The notes beneath the pieces are model-generated. The model did not search any database, was not told where the DNA came from, and saw only the letters and a program-made list of their open reading frames with translations. The position numbers were made by a program, and so were the translations under genes. Source: Mesorhizobium sp. (lineage in GTDB: Bacteria > Pseudomonadota > Alphaproteobacteria > Rhizobiales > Rhizobiaceae). Taken from it: a stretch of DNA of 64,000 nucleotides. This document shows, one piece after another, positions 57,011 to 64,000 of this stretch. Each line of letters opens with the position of its first letter. Position 1 is the first letter of the stretch. The stretch covers positions 20,069 through 84,068 of the forward strand of contig SAQL01000028.1 of the NCBI GenBank assembly GCA_004020645.1, written 5' to 3'.

Positions 57011-57261
57011 TTGCCACACCGATTGCACAACCGCAAAGCCGCACCCGGCACGTCGCATTCCGACGAAGCATGGTCGGCGGCACGTCGACTCGCTCGCGAG
57101 CTCGACAGGATTCTCGACGGTTCGGGGCCAAGACGCGCGGCAATCAACCGGGCCGCGGCCGAGCTGCGCCTCTCGACCCGCCAAGTCTACAATCTGCTGG
57201 CGCGCTACCGCAACGATCGGACCGTGACGTCGCTGCTGCCCCAGTTGGATGGCAGCGGCCA
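57011..57261 (+). pseudogene. TniA/Mu-type integrase N-terminal fragment
   Basis: Reads SDEAWSAARRLARELDRILD, AINRAAAELRLSTRQVYNLL and ARYRNDRTVTSLLPQ: the N-terminal helix-turn-helix region of Mu-transposase-like (TniA) DDE integrases. The catalytic part is missing because an IS6-family element begins at 57262. Confidence 0.6.
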
Positions 57262-57890
57262 GGTTGTGTTGCAAAGTTTTGGTAACTGGTCGCGTGGGAG
57301 AACCCTGCATCAATTTTCGCGAGGTTCGAGATGTTCAAAGGCCGTCAGTTCGACCAGTCCGTCATCTTGTTATGCGTGCGCTGGTATCTGGCCTACGATC
57401 TGAGCCTGCGCGACTTGAAAGAAATGATGGCCGAACGCGGCATCGGCGTCGATCGTTCGACGATCCATCGCTGGGTCATTCATTTCGCGCCGCGGTTGCT
57501 GGAGCGCTTCAACCGCCGCAAGCGTGCCGTCACCGGCAAATGGCGTGTCGACGAAACCTACATCAAGGTTCGCTGTGAGTGGATGTATCTCTACCGCGCC
57601 ATCGACAGCGTCGGCGACACGGTCGAATTCTGGTTCAGCGAGCATCGCGACCTGCTGGCGGCCAAGCGCTTCTTCAGGAAAGCCCTGGAGCGCCATGGCC
57701 GGCCCGATCGCATCGTCATCGACGGCAGCCAGACCAATCACGAAGCCATCACTTCCTGCGACACGGCAAATCGATTGCAGGATCGTTCCCGGCGCTGGCT
57801 GAAACCGATCACGGTCAGGAAAAGTCGATACTTGAACAACAGGATCGAGCAGGACCACCGGCGCATCAAGCGCCGTGTGCGGCCGATGCT
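57262..57890 (+). mobile_element. IS6-family element, 3'-truncated
   Basis: The left end GGTTGTGTTGCAAAG resembles IS6/IS26-type termini. The transposase starts at 57331 (FKGRQFDQSVILLCVRWYLA) and has the DDE parts TGKWRVDETYIKV, IVIDGSQTNHEA, and NNRIEQDHRRIKRRVRPML. It is cut at RPML by the terminus of an IS21-type element at 57891, so the C-terminal residues and right repeat are lost. Inserted in a TniA-like gene. Confidence 0.85.
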
Positions 57891-58336
57891 TGTCAATGAC
57901 CGTGGAATCGGGACCCCGCATTTTCGCGCAAAAGGGACCCCGGTTTTGGGGCGGTGAAGGGCACGCCGATGAGCGCCCGATCAGGTGGAGCTGGTCGGGG
58001 TTGCACAGCCTGATCGGGCGCGGCTGATTGGCTTTAGCTTTGAGAGCGGCTCTTGAAGCGCCAGGAGTCGTTTCCGGTCTCGACGATCTCGCAATGATGC
58101 GTAAGGCGATCGAGCAGCGCGGTGGTCATCTTGGCATCACCGAAGACGCTCGGCCATTCGCCGAAGGCGAGATTGGTGGTGATGATGACGCTGGTGCGCT
58201 CGTAGAGCTTGGAGACGAGATGGAAGAGCAACTGCCCGCCGGCCTGGGCGAAGGGAAGATAGCCGAGTTCATCCAACACGACGAAGTCGAGCCGAGTGAG
58301 ATGGTCGGCGATACGTCCCTGTCGGCCGGCACGGGT
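57891..58336 (-). mobile_element. IS21-family relic (terminus and IstB C-terminal part)
   Basis: The left end TGTCAATGACCG is an IS21-type terminus and is followed by repeated GGGACCCCG motifs. From about 58335 to 58034 the minus strand encodes the C-terminal third of IstB (RQGRIADHLTRLDFVVLDEL, SVIITTNLAFGEWPSVFGDA). At 58336 this sequence joins, out of context, the 5' end of an effector gene copy. The rest of the element is absent. Confidence 0.75.
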
Positions 58337-58368
58337 CTCGCCTTACCTCGCACGTCAAAATCCCTCAT
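58337..58368 (-). pseudogene. Effector gene copy A, 5' end only
   Basis: An ATG at 58368 starts MRDFDVRGKA, identical to the start of the complete effector gene upstream, and the 120 bases before it match the upstream region of that gene. The copy is cut after about ten codons by the IS21 relic. It shows that the effector gene once occurred in tandem. Confidence 0.7.
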
Positions 58369-58492
58369 GAGTTCCCTCACTTGGTTTGTGACAGGCGAAA
58401 GCCGGATGTGCCGAATGGTATTCGTCCGAGATCACCCAGCAAATGACGGGCCACTTGTTGATAGGATCCGTTTGGCGCTGACGCGCATTGCC

Positions 58493-60091
58493 TCACTTTG
58501 ATTGTTCCCGAGTGGGCAGCATCGCTGCCAGGACGCAAGCCCAATACTCCGGGTCGGCAAGACTGTTCGCAAAAGCAGTCAGGCGCGGTGTTAGCTCGGC
58601 CGCAAGCGGCGACACGCCTCCCGTGAGGGCTCGATAGGCCCGGAGGCGATCTGCACGGTGATGGATTCCCTCGGCAACTGAGAGGAGACGCTCCTGGAGC
58701 TCGGAGGCAAGCCGTCCCAGATCCGCCCCGAGGGCCTGCAGAGCCGCAGCGCGTTCGGTCTGGTCGAGCCGCTCGACGAGCGCGACGAGACGCTCCTGGA
58801 CCTCAAGCGCAAGCCTAGCCATGCCGGTTCCGAGGCCCTCCAAAGCCGAGGCGCGGTCTGCAGCCGATGCCAGCCGTTCGGCAATGGCCACAAGACGCTT
58901 CTGGAGGTTCGGCTCAAGCCCTGCCACGCCCGCTCCGAAATCCCTCAGGACCGAAGCGCGATTTTGCTCTCCGAGGCGCTCCGCGAGGCGGACAACTTCC
59001 TGCTGAAGGGCGGGCGCAAGCGACGCCACGCCCGCTCCGAAACCCCTGAGGACCGAAGCGCGATCTTGTTCTCCGAGGCCCTCCGCGAGGCGGACAAGTT
59101 CCTGCTGAAGGGCGGGCGCAAGCGACGCCACTTCCTGTGCGAATGCCGCAAGTCCCCAAACGCGCTGCTCGGCTTCGTTGATGCTGTTGGCGAGGACGAA
59201 CAGGCGCTGCTGCAGGTCGGGGCGAAGTCCTGCTAGTGTGATGCCCCGCAGGGCGTAGACGCGATCCTCAGCTTCATGAAGTCGCTCGGCGAGGGCAACG
59301 AGACGCTCCTGAAACTCGGGCGAGAGCCGTCCCACGCCGAGTCCGAGGCCCCATACGCCCAAAGAGCGATCGTACCCGTCGAGTCCCTCGGCGACCGTGA
59401 CGAGACGCTCCTGTAGCTCAGCTGCAACTGCTGGTGCGCCACCTCCGAGGGCCTGCAAGGCCAAGCCGCGATGCTCGGGGTCTTGTAACCCCTCGACCAG
59501 CGCGACTAGGCGCTCCTGGAGCTCGGGCATTAATCCTGCCAAGTTCGCTCCGATGTCGTTCAGTACCGAGTTCCGTTCCGGGCCAAGCTGCCCCTCGATG
59601 AACGCGACGAGACGCCCCTGCTGCGCCCTGGTGAGGCAATCGAAATTCGGCGCGAGTGACTCGGTCACGCCGGGATACATCAGCGCGGCAAAGGGATTAT
59701 CGACGTCATATCTGATCAATCCGTTCCAGATGGCCTGAACCCGCCTAGCCGTCCGGCGCCTTATTTCAGCGAGCGGAGTTTGCTGGACGGCAGTTTGCAG
59801 CTCACGGCTCGACGACGCCAAGCTCAGCACATCCACTGGCCTGAGCCTGTCGGCAATGTTACTGAGCGCGTTCTGTGGGAGAGAAAGGAGACTGCTGGTG
59901 TGCTGCCTGCGACGAGAGGAGGAAGCGCCGCTCGCCGCTTGCGGCTCAAAGTGCGTCTGCTCCACCACAGAAGTGGATGATTGGCCCGGTCCTTCAACTT
60001 CAAGAACCGGCTCGGCTGGAGAATCGTTTGTGATGTCAGCTTCCAAGGCGATAGGCATGGGCGCCTTACCTCGCACGTCAAAATCCCTCAT
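58493..60091 (-). CDS. F-box plus helical-repeat protein, likely type III effector
   Basis: A protein of about 532 residues. Residues 1-70 are Ser/Ala/Glu-rich, as in secretion signals. Residues 70-110 (LLSLPQNALSNIADRLRPVD then VLSLASSSRELQTAV) match an F-box, the eukaryotic SCF ubiquitin-ligase adaptor motif. From residue 150 to the end about eleven tandem units of 33-35 residues follow a pattern L-Q-E-R-L-V-A-L-A-E-R-L..., resembling HEAT/armadillo-like helical repeats of Ralstonia Skwp-type effectors. The ATG at 60091 (MRDFDVRG) is conserved in copy A; ATG 60058 is an alternative. Bacterial F-box proteins are known effectors; function here is inferred. Confidence 0.75.
   Translation of the reverse strand: MRDFDVRGKAPMPIALEADITNDSPAEPVLEVEGPGQSSTSVVEQTHFEPQAASGASSSRRRQHTSSLLSLPQNALSNIADRLRPVDVLSLASSSRELQTAVQQTPLAEIRRRTARRVQAIWNGLIRYDVDNPFAALMYPGVTESLAPNFDCLTRAQQGRLVAFIEGQLGPERNSVLNDIGANLAGLMPELQERLVALVEGLQDPEHRGLALQALGGGAPAVAAELQERLVTVAEGLDGYDRSLGVWGLGLGVGRLSPEFQERLVALAERLHEAEDRVYALRGITLAGLRPDLQQRLFVLANSINEAEQRVWGLAAFAQEVASLAPALQQELVRLAEGLGEQDRASVLRGFGAGVASLAPALQQEVVRLAERLGEQNRASVLRDFGAGVAGLEPNLQKRLVAIAERLASAADRASALEGLGTGMARLALEVQERLVALVERLDQTERAAALQALGADLGRLASELQERLLSVAEGIHHRADRLRAYRALTGGVSPLAAELTPRLTAFANSLADPEYWACVLAAMLPTREQSK
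58925..59130. repeat. Two near-identical 102-base direct repeats inside the effector gene
   Basis: Units starting at 58925 and 59027 differ at only a few positions and encode consecutive 34-residue repeats (LQQEVVRLAERLGEQNRASV and LQQELVRLAEGLGEQDRASV). This points to recent repeat gain by slippage or unequal crossing-over. Confidence 0.85.
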
Positions 60092-60179
60092 GATTTCTCT
60101 CACCTTTGGTTTGTGACCGGCGCAAGCCGGATGTGCCGGATGGTCTTCATCCGAGATCACCCAGCAAATAACGGGCCAC

Positions 60180-60218
60180 TTGAACGATCTCTTGAATGGA
60201 CCGCGTTTGGCGCTGACG
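60180..60218 (-). promoter_or_regulatory. Possible tts box upstream of the effector gene
   Basis: On the minus strand GTCAGCGCCAAACGCGG lies about 120 bases before the ATG, and a similar GTCAGCGCCAAACG lies at the same distance before copy A. The GTCAG start and AAACG part loosely resemble the TtsI-bound tts box. The match is weak; conservation between copies is the stronger argument. Confidence 0.4.
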
Positions 60219-60450
60219 CGCATTGCCTCACATTGATTATTGCCGAGTGGGCAACAGCGCTGCCAGGGGCCGAGCCCGATCCTCCGGCTCGGCAAAACCG
60301 TTCGCAATGACATTCAGACGCGGTCTTAGCTCGGCCGCAAGCGGCGACTCGCCTCCCGTGAGGGCTCGAAAGGCCCGGACGCGATCTGCATGTCAATGCC
60401 GCGTGAATTTTCCCCAAAAGTGCCGAAGTAAACTTCCCCAGTTCGGCCGC

Positions 60451-61322
60451 TCAGCTCGTCGCGGAGAGTTGCGGATTTTTCGGTGGTCTTCCGCGCGGCC
60501 GCGGCGCCGAGTTGATCGCCGGCGGCGTGATGGCGGCTTTGGATCGCAGGTGTTCCGGCATGAGTTCGGCGTGCTGCCTGAGCCGGTAGCTCGAGCCTTC
60601 GATCTGGACGACGACGGCATGGTGCAGCAGCCGGTCGAGCAGCGCGGTGGCGACGACGGGATCGCCGAAGACCTCGCCCCATTCGGCAAAGCCGCGGTTC
60701 GAGGTGAGGATCATGGCGCCTCTTTCGTAACGGGCGTTGACGAGCTGGAAGAACAGGTTGCCGCCGCCGGGGACGACGGGGAGGTAGCCGATCTCGTCGA
60801 CGACCAGGAGGGCGGGCCGGCAGAAGAAGCGTATGCGCTCCTGCAGGCGGCCTTCGCGCTCGGCCCGTGCCAGTGCGGCGATGAGTTCGGCCAGCGTGCA
60901 GAAGTAGACGCTCTTTCCCGCCTTCACGGCCTCGACGGCCAGCGCGATGGCGAGATGGCTCTTCCCGGTGCCGGGCGGTCCGAGGAAGTGAACGACTTCG
61001 CAACGGCGACGAACCCGAGCTGGGCGAGCGTGAAGATCCGGTCGCGGTCGAGCGAGGGCTGGAAGGAGAAGTCGAATCCGGCGAGCGTCTTGATGGTGGC
61101 CAGGCGCCCCATGCGCAACGCCGTCTTGATGCGGCTGTTCTCGCGCAGGGTCAGTTCTTCCGAAAGCAGGATGTCGATGGCTTCGAGCGCGGCGATCTCG
61201 CCCTTCTCGAGACGGCGTACGACATGGTCGAGCGCTTCCAGCGCGCGCGGCATCTTCAGACCGACCAGGTCATGGCGGATGCGGTCGATCGTCGACGGCG
61301 TGGTGTCGAGCGCGCCGGTCAT
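60451..61322 (-). pseudogene. istB: IstB helper ATPase of IS21, one frameshift
   Basis: The N-terminal half (61322 down to about 61000) reads RALEALDHVVRRLEKGEIAA and FDFSFQPSLDRDRIFTLAQL. A one-base loss near 61005 puts the Walker A region (FLGPPGTGKSHLAIALA in the corrected frame) out of frame. The C-terminal half then follows with LLVVDEIGYLPVVPGGGNLF and SNRGFAEWGEVFGDPVVATA. Its ATG overlaps the istA stop. Confidence 0.85.
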
Positions 61323-62601
61323 GGCCGCTGCTCCCGGGCCATCGCTCTGGCAACGGCGTCGTAGAAGGCCAGCGGTCGCTGGACGACCCTGTCGCCGGAG
61401 CCGTGAAGGATGATCTCCCCGGATTCCGATCTTTGCCGACGCGGGCGAGCTTGAGCAACGCGATGACCGGCCAGGACGTGGCGGTGATGACGGCCATCGA
61501 GAACGGGATGGGTGGCAATCAGCACGCCGTTCTCCAAGATGCGGATCTCGTCGGCGAGCGTGTGCACCTCCACGACCCGCCGCCTTGTAGCATCGGGCAC
61601 GCTGTAGAAATTGCCGCCGACGCTGACCATCCCCTCCCTGCTGATGCGCCGTTCAAGCTTCAGGACCGATCGGAACGGCGCCAGGGGCAGCGGCCGCAGC
61701 GCCGCCCGATCTTCGGCGAAGGCTTCGTTGACGACACGTCTGGTGGTGGCGTGAACCCGCGGGTTCGCCACCGTGTCGAGCCAATGGCGCAGCTGCGCGT
61801 TCAGGTCGTCGAGATTGCGGAAGGAGCGGGCCAGGAAGAAGTCCTCGCGGATATAGCGAAACGGCCGCTCGACCTTGCCCTTCGTCTTGGCGCGATGGGG
61901 CTGACAGGCCTTCGGATGAAAGCCGTAGTGGCGGGCGAGGTCGACGAGTGCGCGATTGTAGACGATCCCGCCAGCCTCGCCTTCGCCGATGACGGCGGTC
62001 TTCATCCGATGATAGAGCACCTCGCGGGGAACGCCGCCCAGCGCCTCGAAGGCGCTCGCATGGCAGCGCAAAACCGTCGGAAGATCCTGATGGACGACGA
62101 AGCGCGCCCAGATGAGGCGGCTGAAGCCGAGCACGAGGGAAAACAACCACACGATCCTCGGCGTCGTTGGCTCGTCGGTGAAGACGACGTGAAAGCGGGC
62201 GAAGTCGACCTGCGCCTGCTCGCCGGGCGGGGTCTCGAAGCGGACCTCGTAGCCGCGTTGCGCCGCGGCCGGCGGACGTCGCGCAGGAAGTCGGTGACGG
62301 CCGTATAGCCGCCGCCATAGCCGAGCTCCTTCAACTCCCGGAAAAGCCGCTTGCTTGTGAGGCCGGGATATCGCGTCACCCGTTCGCGCAGATAGGCCGT
62401 GAAGGGATCGATCACCGTCTCGCGCGGCTGGCGAGGCCCGTAGACGGGCGCCTCCAAACCCCGTTCGATGTACTTGCGCACCGTCTTGCGGTCGATGCCG
62501 CTTTGTCTGGCGATTGCCGACACCGACAGGCCCTGCCGATGCAAATCCAATATCATCACAATCTCCCCGATCTTGACCACCGAAACCTCTCTCCCGACCA
62601 T
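61319..62601 (-). pseudogene. istA: IstA transposase of IS21, one frameshift
   Basis: The start (62601) gives an HTH: KIGEIVMILDLHRQGLSVSA and IARQSGIDRKTVRKYIERGL. Near 62265 the frame changes, after which the DDE domain follows: GEQAQVDFARFHVVFTDEPT, LYHRMKTAVIGEGEAGGIVY, and KTKGKVERPFRYIREDFFLA, with the C-terminal part SREGMVSVGGNFYSVPDATR. A single-base change would restore one frame of about 425 residues. Confidence 0.85.
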
Positions 62602-62802
62602 CGGAAGAAATATCGGCGATGACGCGCCGCCGGTCTCCCGGAGCGCGCCCCGGGAGACCGGCGGCGGCGCTAAACTGGGGAAGATTCAAACGGCACTTCT
62701 GGGGAGTATTGATCCGGTATCGACACTGCAGGGTCATCGATCCTCTCGGCGGCGATGTCACGTTGTCTGGCCATGAACGCGCTGAGAGCTGCGGCGCTGT
62801 TG

Positions 62803-62985
62803 TCAGCTGACCACGGTTACGGCTTTCCATTCCGCCATGGCCTGCAGGCGGTGAATATGTGTGGCGAGAGCGGAGCGTTTTGAGCGAGGTGGAACGAAGA
62901 GGTTGCGCAGAGCCGAGAAGATCGAGACGAAACGCTGCAGGCTTCCTGGCGACCGGAAGCCCTGCATCACCCGCTCTCGTTTTCG
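62803..62985 (-). pseudogene. Transposase C-terminal fragment (IS6-like?)
   Basis: The strand ends MQGFRSPGSLQRFVSIFSAL, RNLFVPP, THIHRLQAMAEWKAVTVVS. This resembles the C-terminal end of IS6-type transposases, but I am not certain of the family. It lies exactly between effector copy B and the ABC exporter fragment. Confidence 0.4.
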
Positions 62986-63481
62986 CAACATCCGCTATCA
63001 TAAGACCGGCGCCAGCCGCGAGGAGGTGGTCCGCGCCGCACTGGCCGTCGGCGCGCACGACTTCATCGAGAACTTGCCCGATGGCTACGACACCGAACTC
63101 GAGCAGCGTGGCGGCAATCTCTCGCTCGGCCAGCGCCAGCTGATCAGTTTCGCGCGGGCGCTGGTCGCCGACGCCAAGATCCTTGTGCTCGACGAAGCCA
63201 CGGCCAGCATCGATTCCTATACGGAGATGCTGATCCAGAAGGCGCTGATAAAACTGCTGGAAGGCCGGACAGGGCTGGTTATTGCCCATCGCCTGGCCAC
63301 CATCCGCGGCGCCGACCGAATCGTCGTGCTGCAGAACGGCGAGATCGTCGAAAGCGGCAACCACGAACAGCTGATGGCAAAAAAAGGCCTCTACGCCCGT
63401 CTCTACAACATGAACTACGCTTCGTTCGACGACATTTCCGAGGAGATGGGAATGGACGCGGCCGTCGGCAAAGCGACGTGA
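62986..63481 (+). pseudogene. ABC exporter C-terminal fragment
   Basis: Reads FRNIRYHKTGASREEVVRAA, NLPDGYDTELEQRGGNLSLG, ILVLDEATASIDSYTEMLIQ, and LVIAHRLATIRGADRIVVLQ to the stop at 63481. It is very similar to the last 165 residues of the exporter subunit encoded at 50610-52514 (same LSLGQ signature) but not identical. The membrane domain and Walker A are missing. It is a truncated paralogue, not a copy made by a recent duplication. Confidence 0.85.
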
Positions 63482-63618
63482 GCAGGCCTCGCGGAGCCGG
63501 ACAGATAGCCCCTGCCGCCTTCTGCTAAGTGGAAGTGCACAGAGATTCTGACTGTCTGGCGCTGGCTTTGGGAGGCGACTTATTGGTGATAGCAACCCCA
63601 CCGCCGCCGAAGCCGTAA

Positions 63619-63680
63619 ATCGCCGTCCTGCACTTCCCCAGTATGAGCGGCGACGCCGAGCAGGAATATTTCGCCAAGCC
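63619..63680 (+). pseudogene. Short relic resembling an adenylate cyclase/TolB-type protein
   Basis: About 20 codons read AVLHFPSMSGDAEQEYFA, matching the MSGDxEQEYFAD motif common after the cyclase domain in rhizobial adenylate cyclases. Nothing else of the gene remains. Confidence 0.4.
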
Positions 63681-63734
63681 GTCTTTCATAGCAATGGCGA
63701 TTTCAAGCCGGACTGCATCCGGGTGCGCGCATCG

Positions 63735-63800
63735 TTAGAATATCCGCCCATCCTTCTGCAATGTCTCGGGAATGGCGATATCGATCCTGTCGAGCGACAT
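63735..63800 (-). pseudogene. Lrp/AsnC-type regulator N-terminal relic (aldR-like)
   Basis: From an ATG at 63800 the frame reads SLDRIDIAIPETLQKDGRIF and then stops. This is the start of Lrp-family proteins. It faces away from the alanine dehydrogenase gene, as aldR does in rhizobia, where it activates ald. Only the first helix is left. Confidence 0.6.
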
Positions 63801-63945
63801 TGTTCGTGCTTCCTGCGAATAGAACGGACTTTGGCGCAAGGAATAGCGATTACCACACCCGGCGACAACCGGATACGCAAACACTTGCCACGTTATTTAT
63901 GGTTTTATGGTCCACCCCGCAAAATCAGAATTCGAGGAGGAACGA

Positions 63946-64000
63946 ATGCGCGTCGGCTGCCCCCGGGAAATCAAGAACCACGAATACCGCGTCGGCCTGA
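63946..64000 (+). CDS. ald: Alanine dehydrogenase, 5' end only (runs off window)
   Basis: Starts MRVGCPREIKNHEYRVGL, the highly conserved N-terminus of NAD-dependent L-alanine dehydrogenase, with AGGAGG just before the ATG. The enzyme interconverts alanine and pyruvate plus ammonia; in pea bacteroids AldA makes alanine for export. Only 18 codons are inside the window, so integrity cannot be judged. Confidence 0.8.
   Translation, partial: MRVGCPREIKNHEYRVGL

Larger units (their letters stand above)
60391..62725. mobile_element. IS21-family insertion sequence with 5-bp target duplication
   Basis: The termini are TGTCAATGCC at 60391 and, inverted, TGTCGATACC ending at 62725. Each is followed by matching internal repeats (TTCCCCAAAAGTGCCG / CTCCCCAGAAGTGCCG, and CTTCCCCAGTT at both ends). 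The target duplication CTGCA lies at 60386-60390 and 62726-62730. The element carries istA and istB on the minus strand, both frameshifted, and length 2335 bases is normal for the family. It disrupts effector copy B. Confidence 0.9.
60237..62800 (-). pseudogene. Effector gene copy B, 3' end, interrupted by IS21
   Basis: Joining 62726-62800 to 60237-60390 after removing the IS21 element and one CTGCA copy gives an open frame: AERIDDPADRVRAFRALTGG, ESPLAAELRPRLNVIANGFA, EPEDRARPLAALLPTRQ and a stop at 60237. This is the same C-terminal unit as the complete effector (LRAYRALTGGVSPLAAELTP, then AAMLPTREQ). The 5' part beyond about 62800 is lost. Confidence 0.8.

Noticed and set aside
61319..63601. 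760-codon minus frame
   Set aside because: Only its C-terminal part is IstA; the rest is antisense to the ABC exporter fragment and crosses the IS21 terminus.
1..64000. CRISPR array, tRNA, rRNA, nod box or origin of replication
   Set aside because: No regularly spaced repeats, no tRNA-like cloverleaf, no nod-box core and no rep genes were seen by eye.

Overview
This window looks like part of the symbiosis island (or symbiotic plasmid) of a Mesorhizobium-type alphaproteobacterial rhizobium. The evidence is a full molybdenum-nitrogenase gene set, fixABCX, an oxygen-sensitive-type nifA, a second rpoN paired with a peroxiredoxin gene, GC-rich coding, and many decayed genes and insertion sequences around the intact nif/fix blocks. 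The genus is inferred from gene content and order; no 16S or chromosomal marker is present.

Layout. 1-6.1 kb is a graveyard: a flavin monooxygenase, a peptide-transporter ATPase, a methyltransferase and a GDP-mannose dehydratase (gmd/noeL-like), all broken, plus an IS5-family element and an ArsR/NolR-like regulator. 6.1-16.2 kb on the minus strand holds nifH-D-K-E-N-X, a NifX-associated gene, an atypical response regulator and a universal stress protein. nifH has an upstream NifA site and a -24/-12 promoter. 16.2-23 kb is sparse: an rpoN C-terminal relic, an MFS transporter, a DUF418-type membrane protein, an IS66 relic and an AAA ATPase with an internal deletion. 23-25.5 kb carries prxS-rpoN2. 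25.5-32.2 kb (minus) carries nifQ and a P450 cluster: P450, ferredoxin fused to a SnoaL-like domain, double SDR and luciferase-like oxidoreductase. The cluster is driven by a NifA/RpoN promoter, but its last two genes are frameshifted. 32.4-35.2 kb has IS110 and IS256 relics, a decayed hmuT and an intact hmuS.

35.3-48.7 kb (plus) is the second nif/fix block. It contains iscN, a nifU relic, nifS, nifV, nifW, fixABCX, nifA, nifB, fdxN, nifZ, nifT and a SIR2-like gene. Three NifA-site plus -24/-12 promoter modules precede iscN, fixA and nifB. 48.7-52.5 kb encodes a heterodimeric ABC exporter. 52.8-64 kb is accessory DNA: a broken AAA_13-type ATPase, an intact Xre-RES toxin-antitoxin pair, a broken DUF1612-type gene, nested insertion sequences (a TniA-like relic cut by IS6, which is cut by IS21), a tandem array of F-box/helical-repeat effector genes (one complete copy and two partial), an IS21 element with a 5-bp target duplication, a fragment of a second ABC exporter, and the start of an alanine dehydrogenase gene at the right edge.

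How it fits together. NifA and RpoN, both encoded here, would activate nifH, the P450 operon, iscN-nifSVW, fixABCX and nifB-fdxN-nifZT-sir2 through the visible sites; prxS-rpoN2 has a -24/-12 element but no perfect NifA site. NifS, IscN, NifB, FdxN, NifV, NifQ, NifE, NifN, NifX, NifW, NifZ and NifT serve cofactor assembly and nitrogenase maturation. FixABCX supplies low-potential electrons. The effector array is inferred to act on the host plant.
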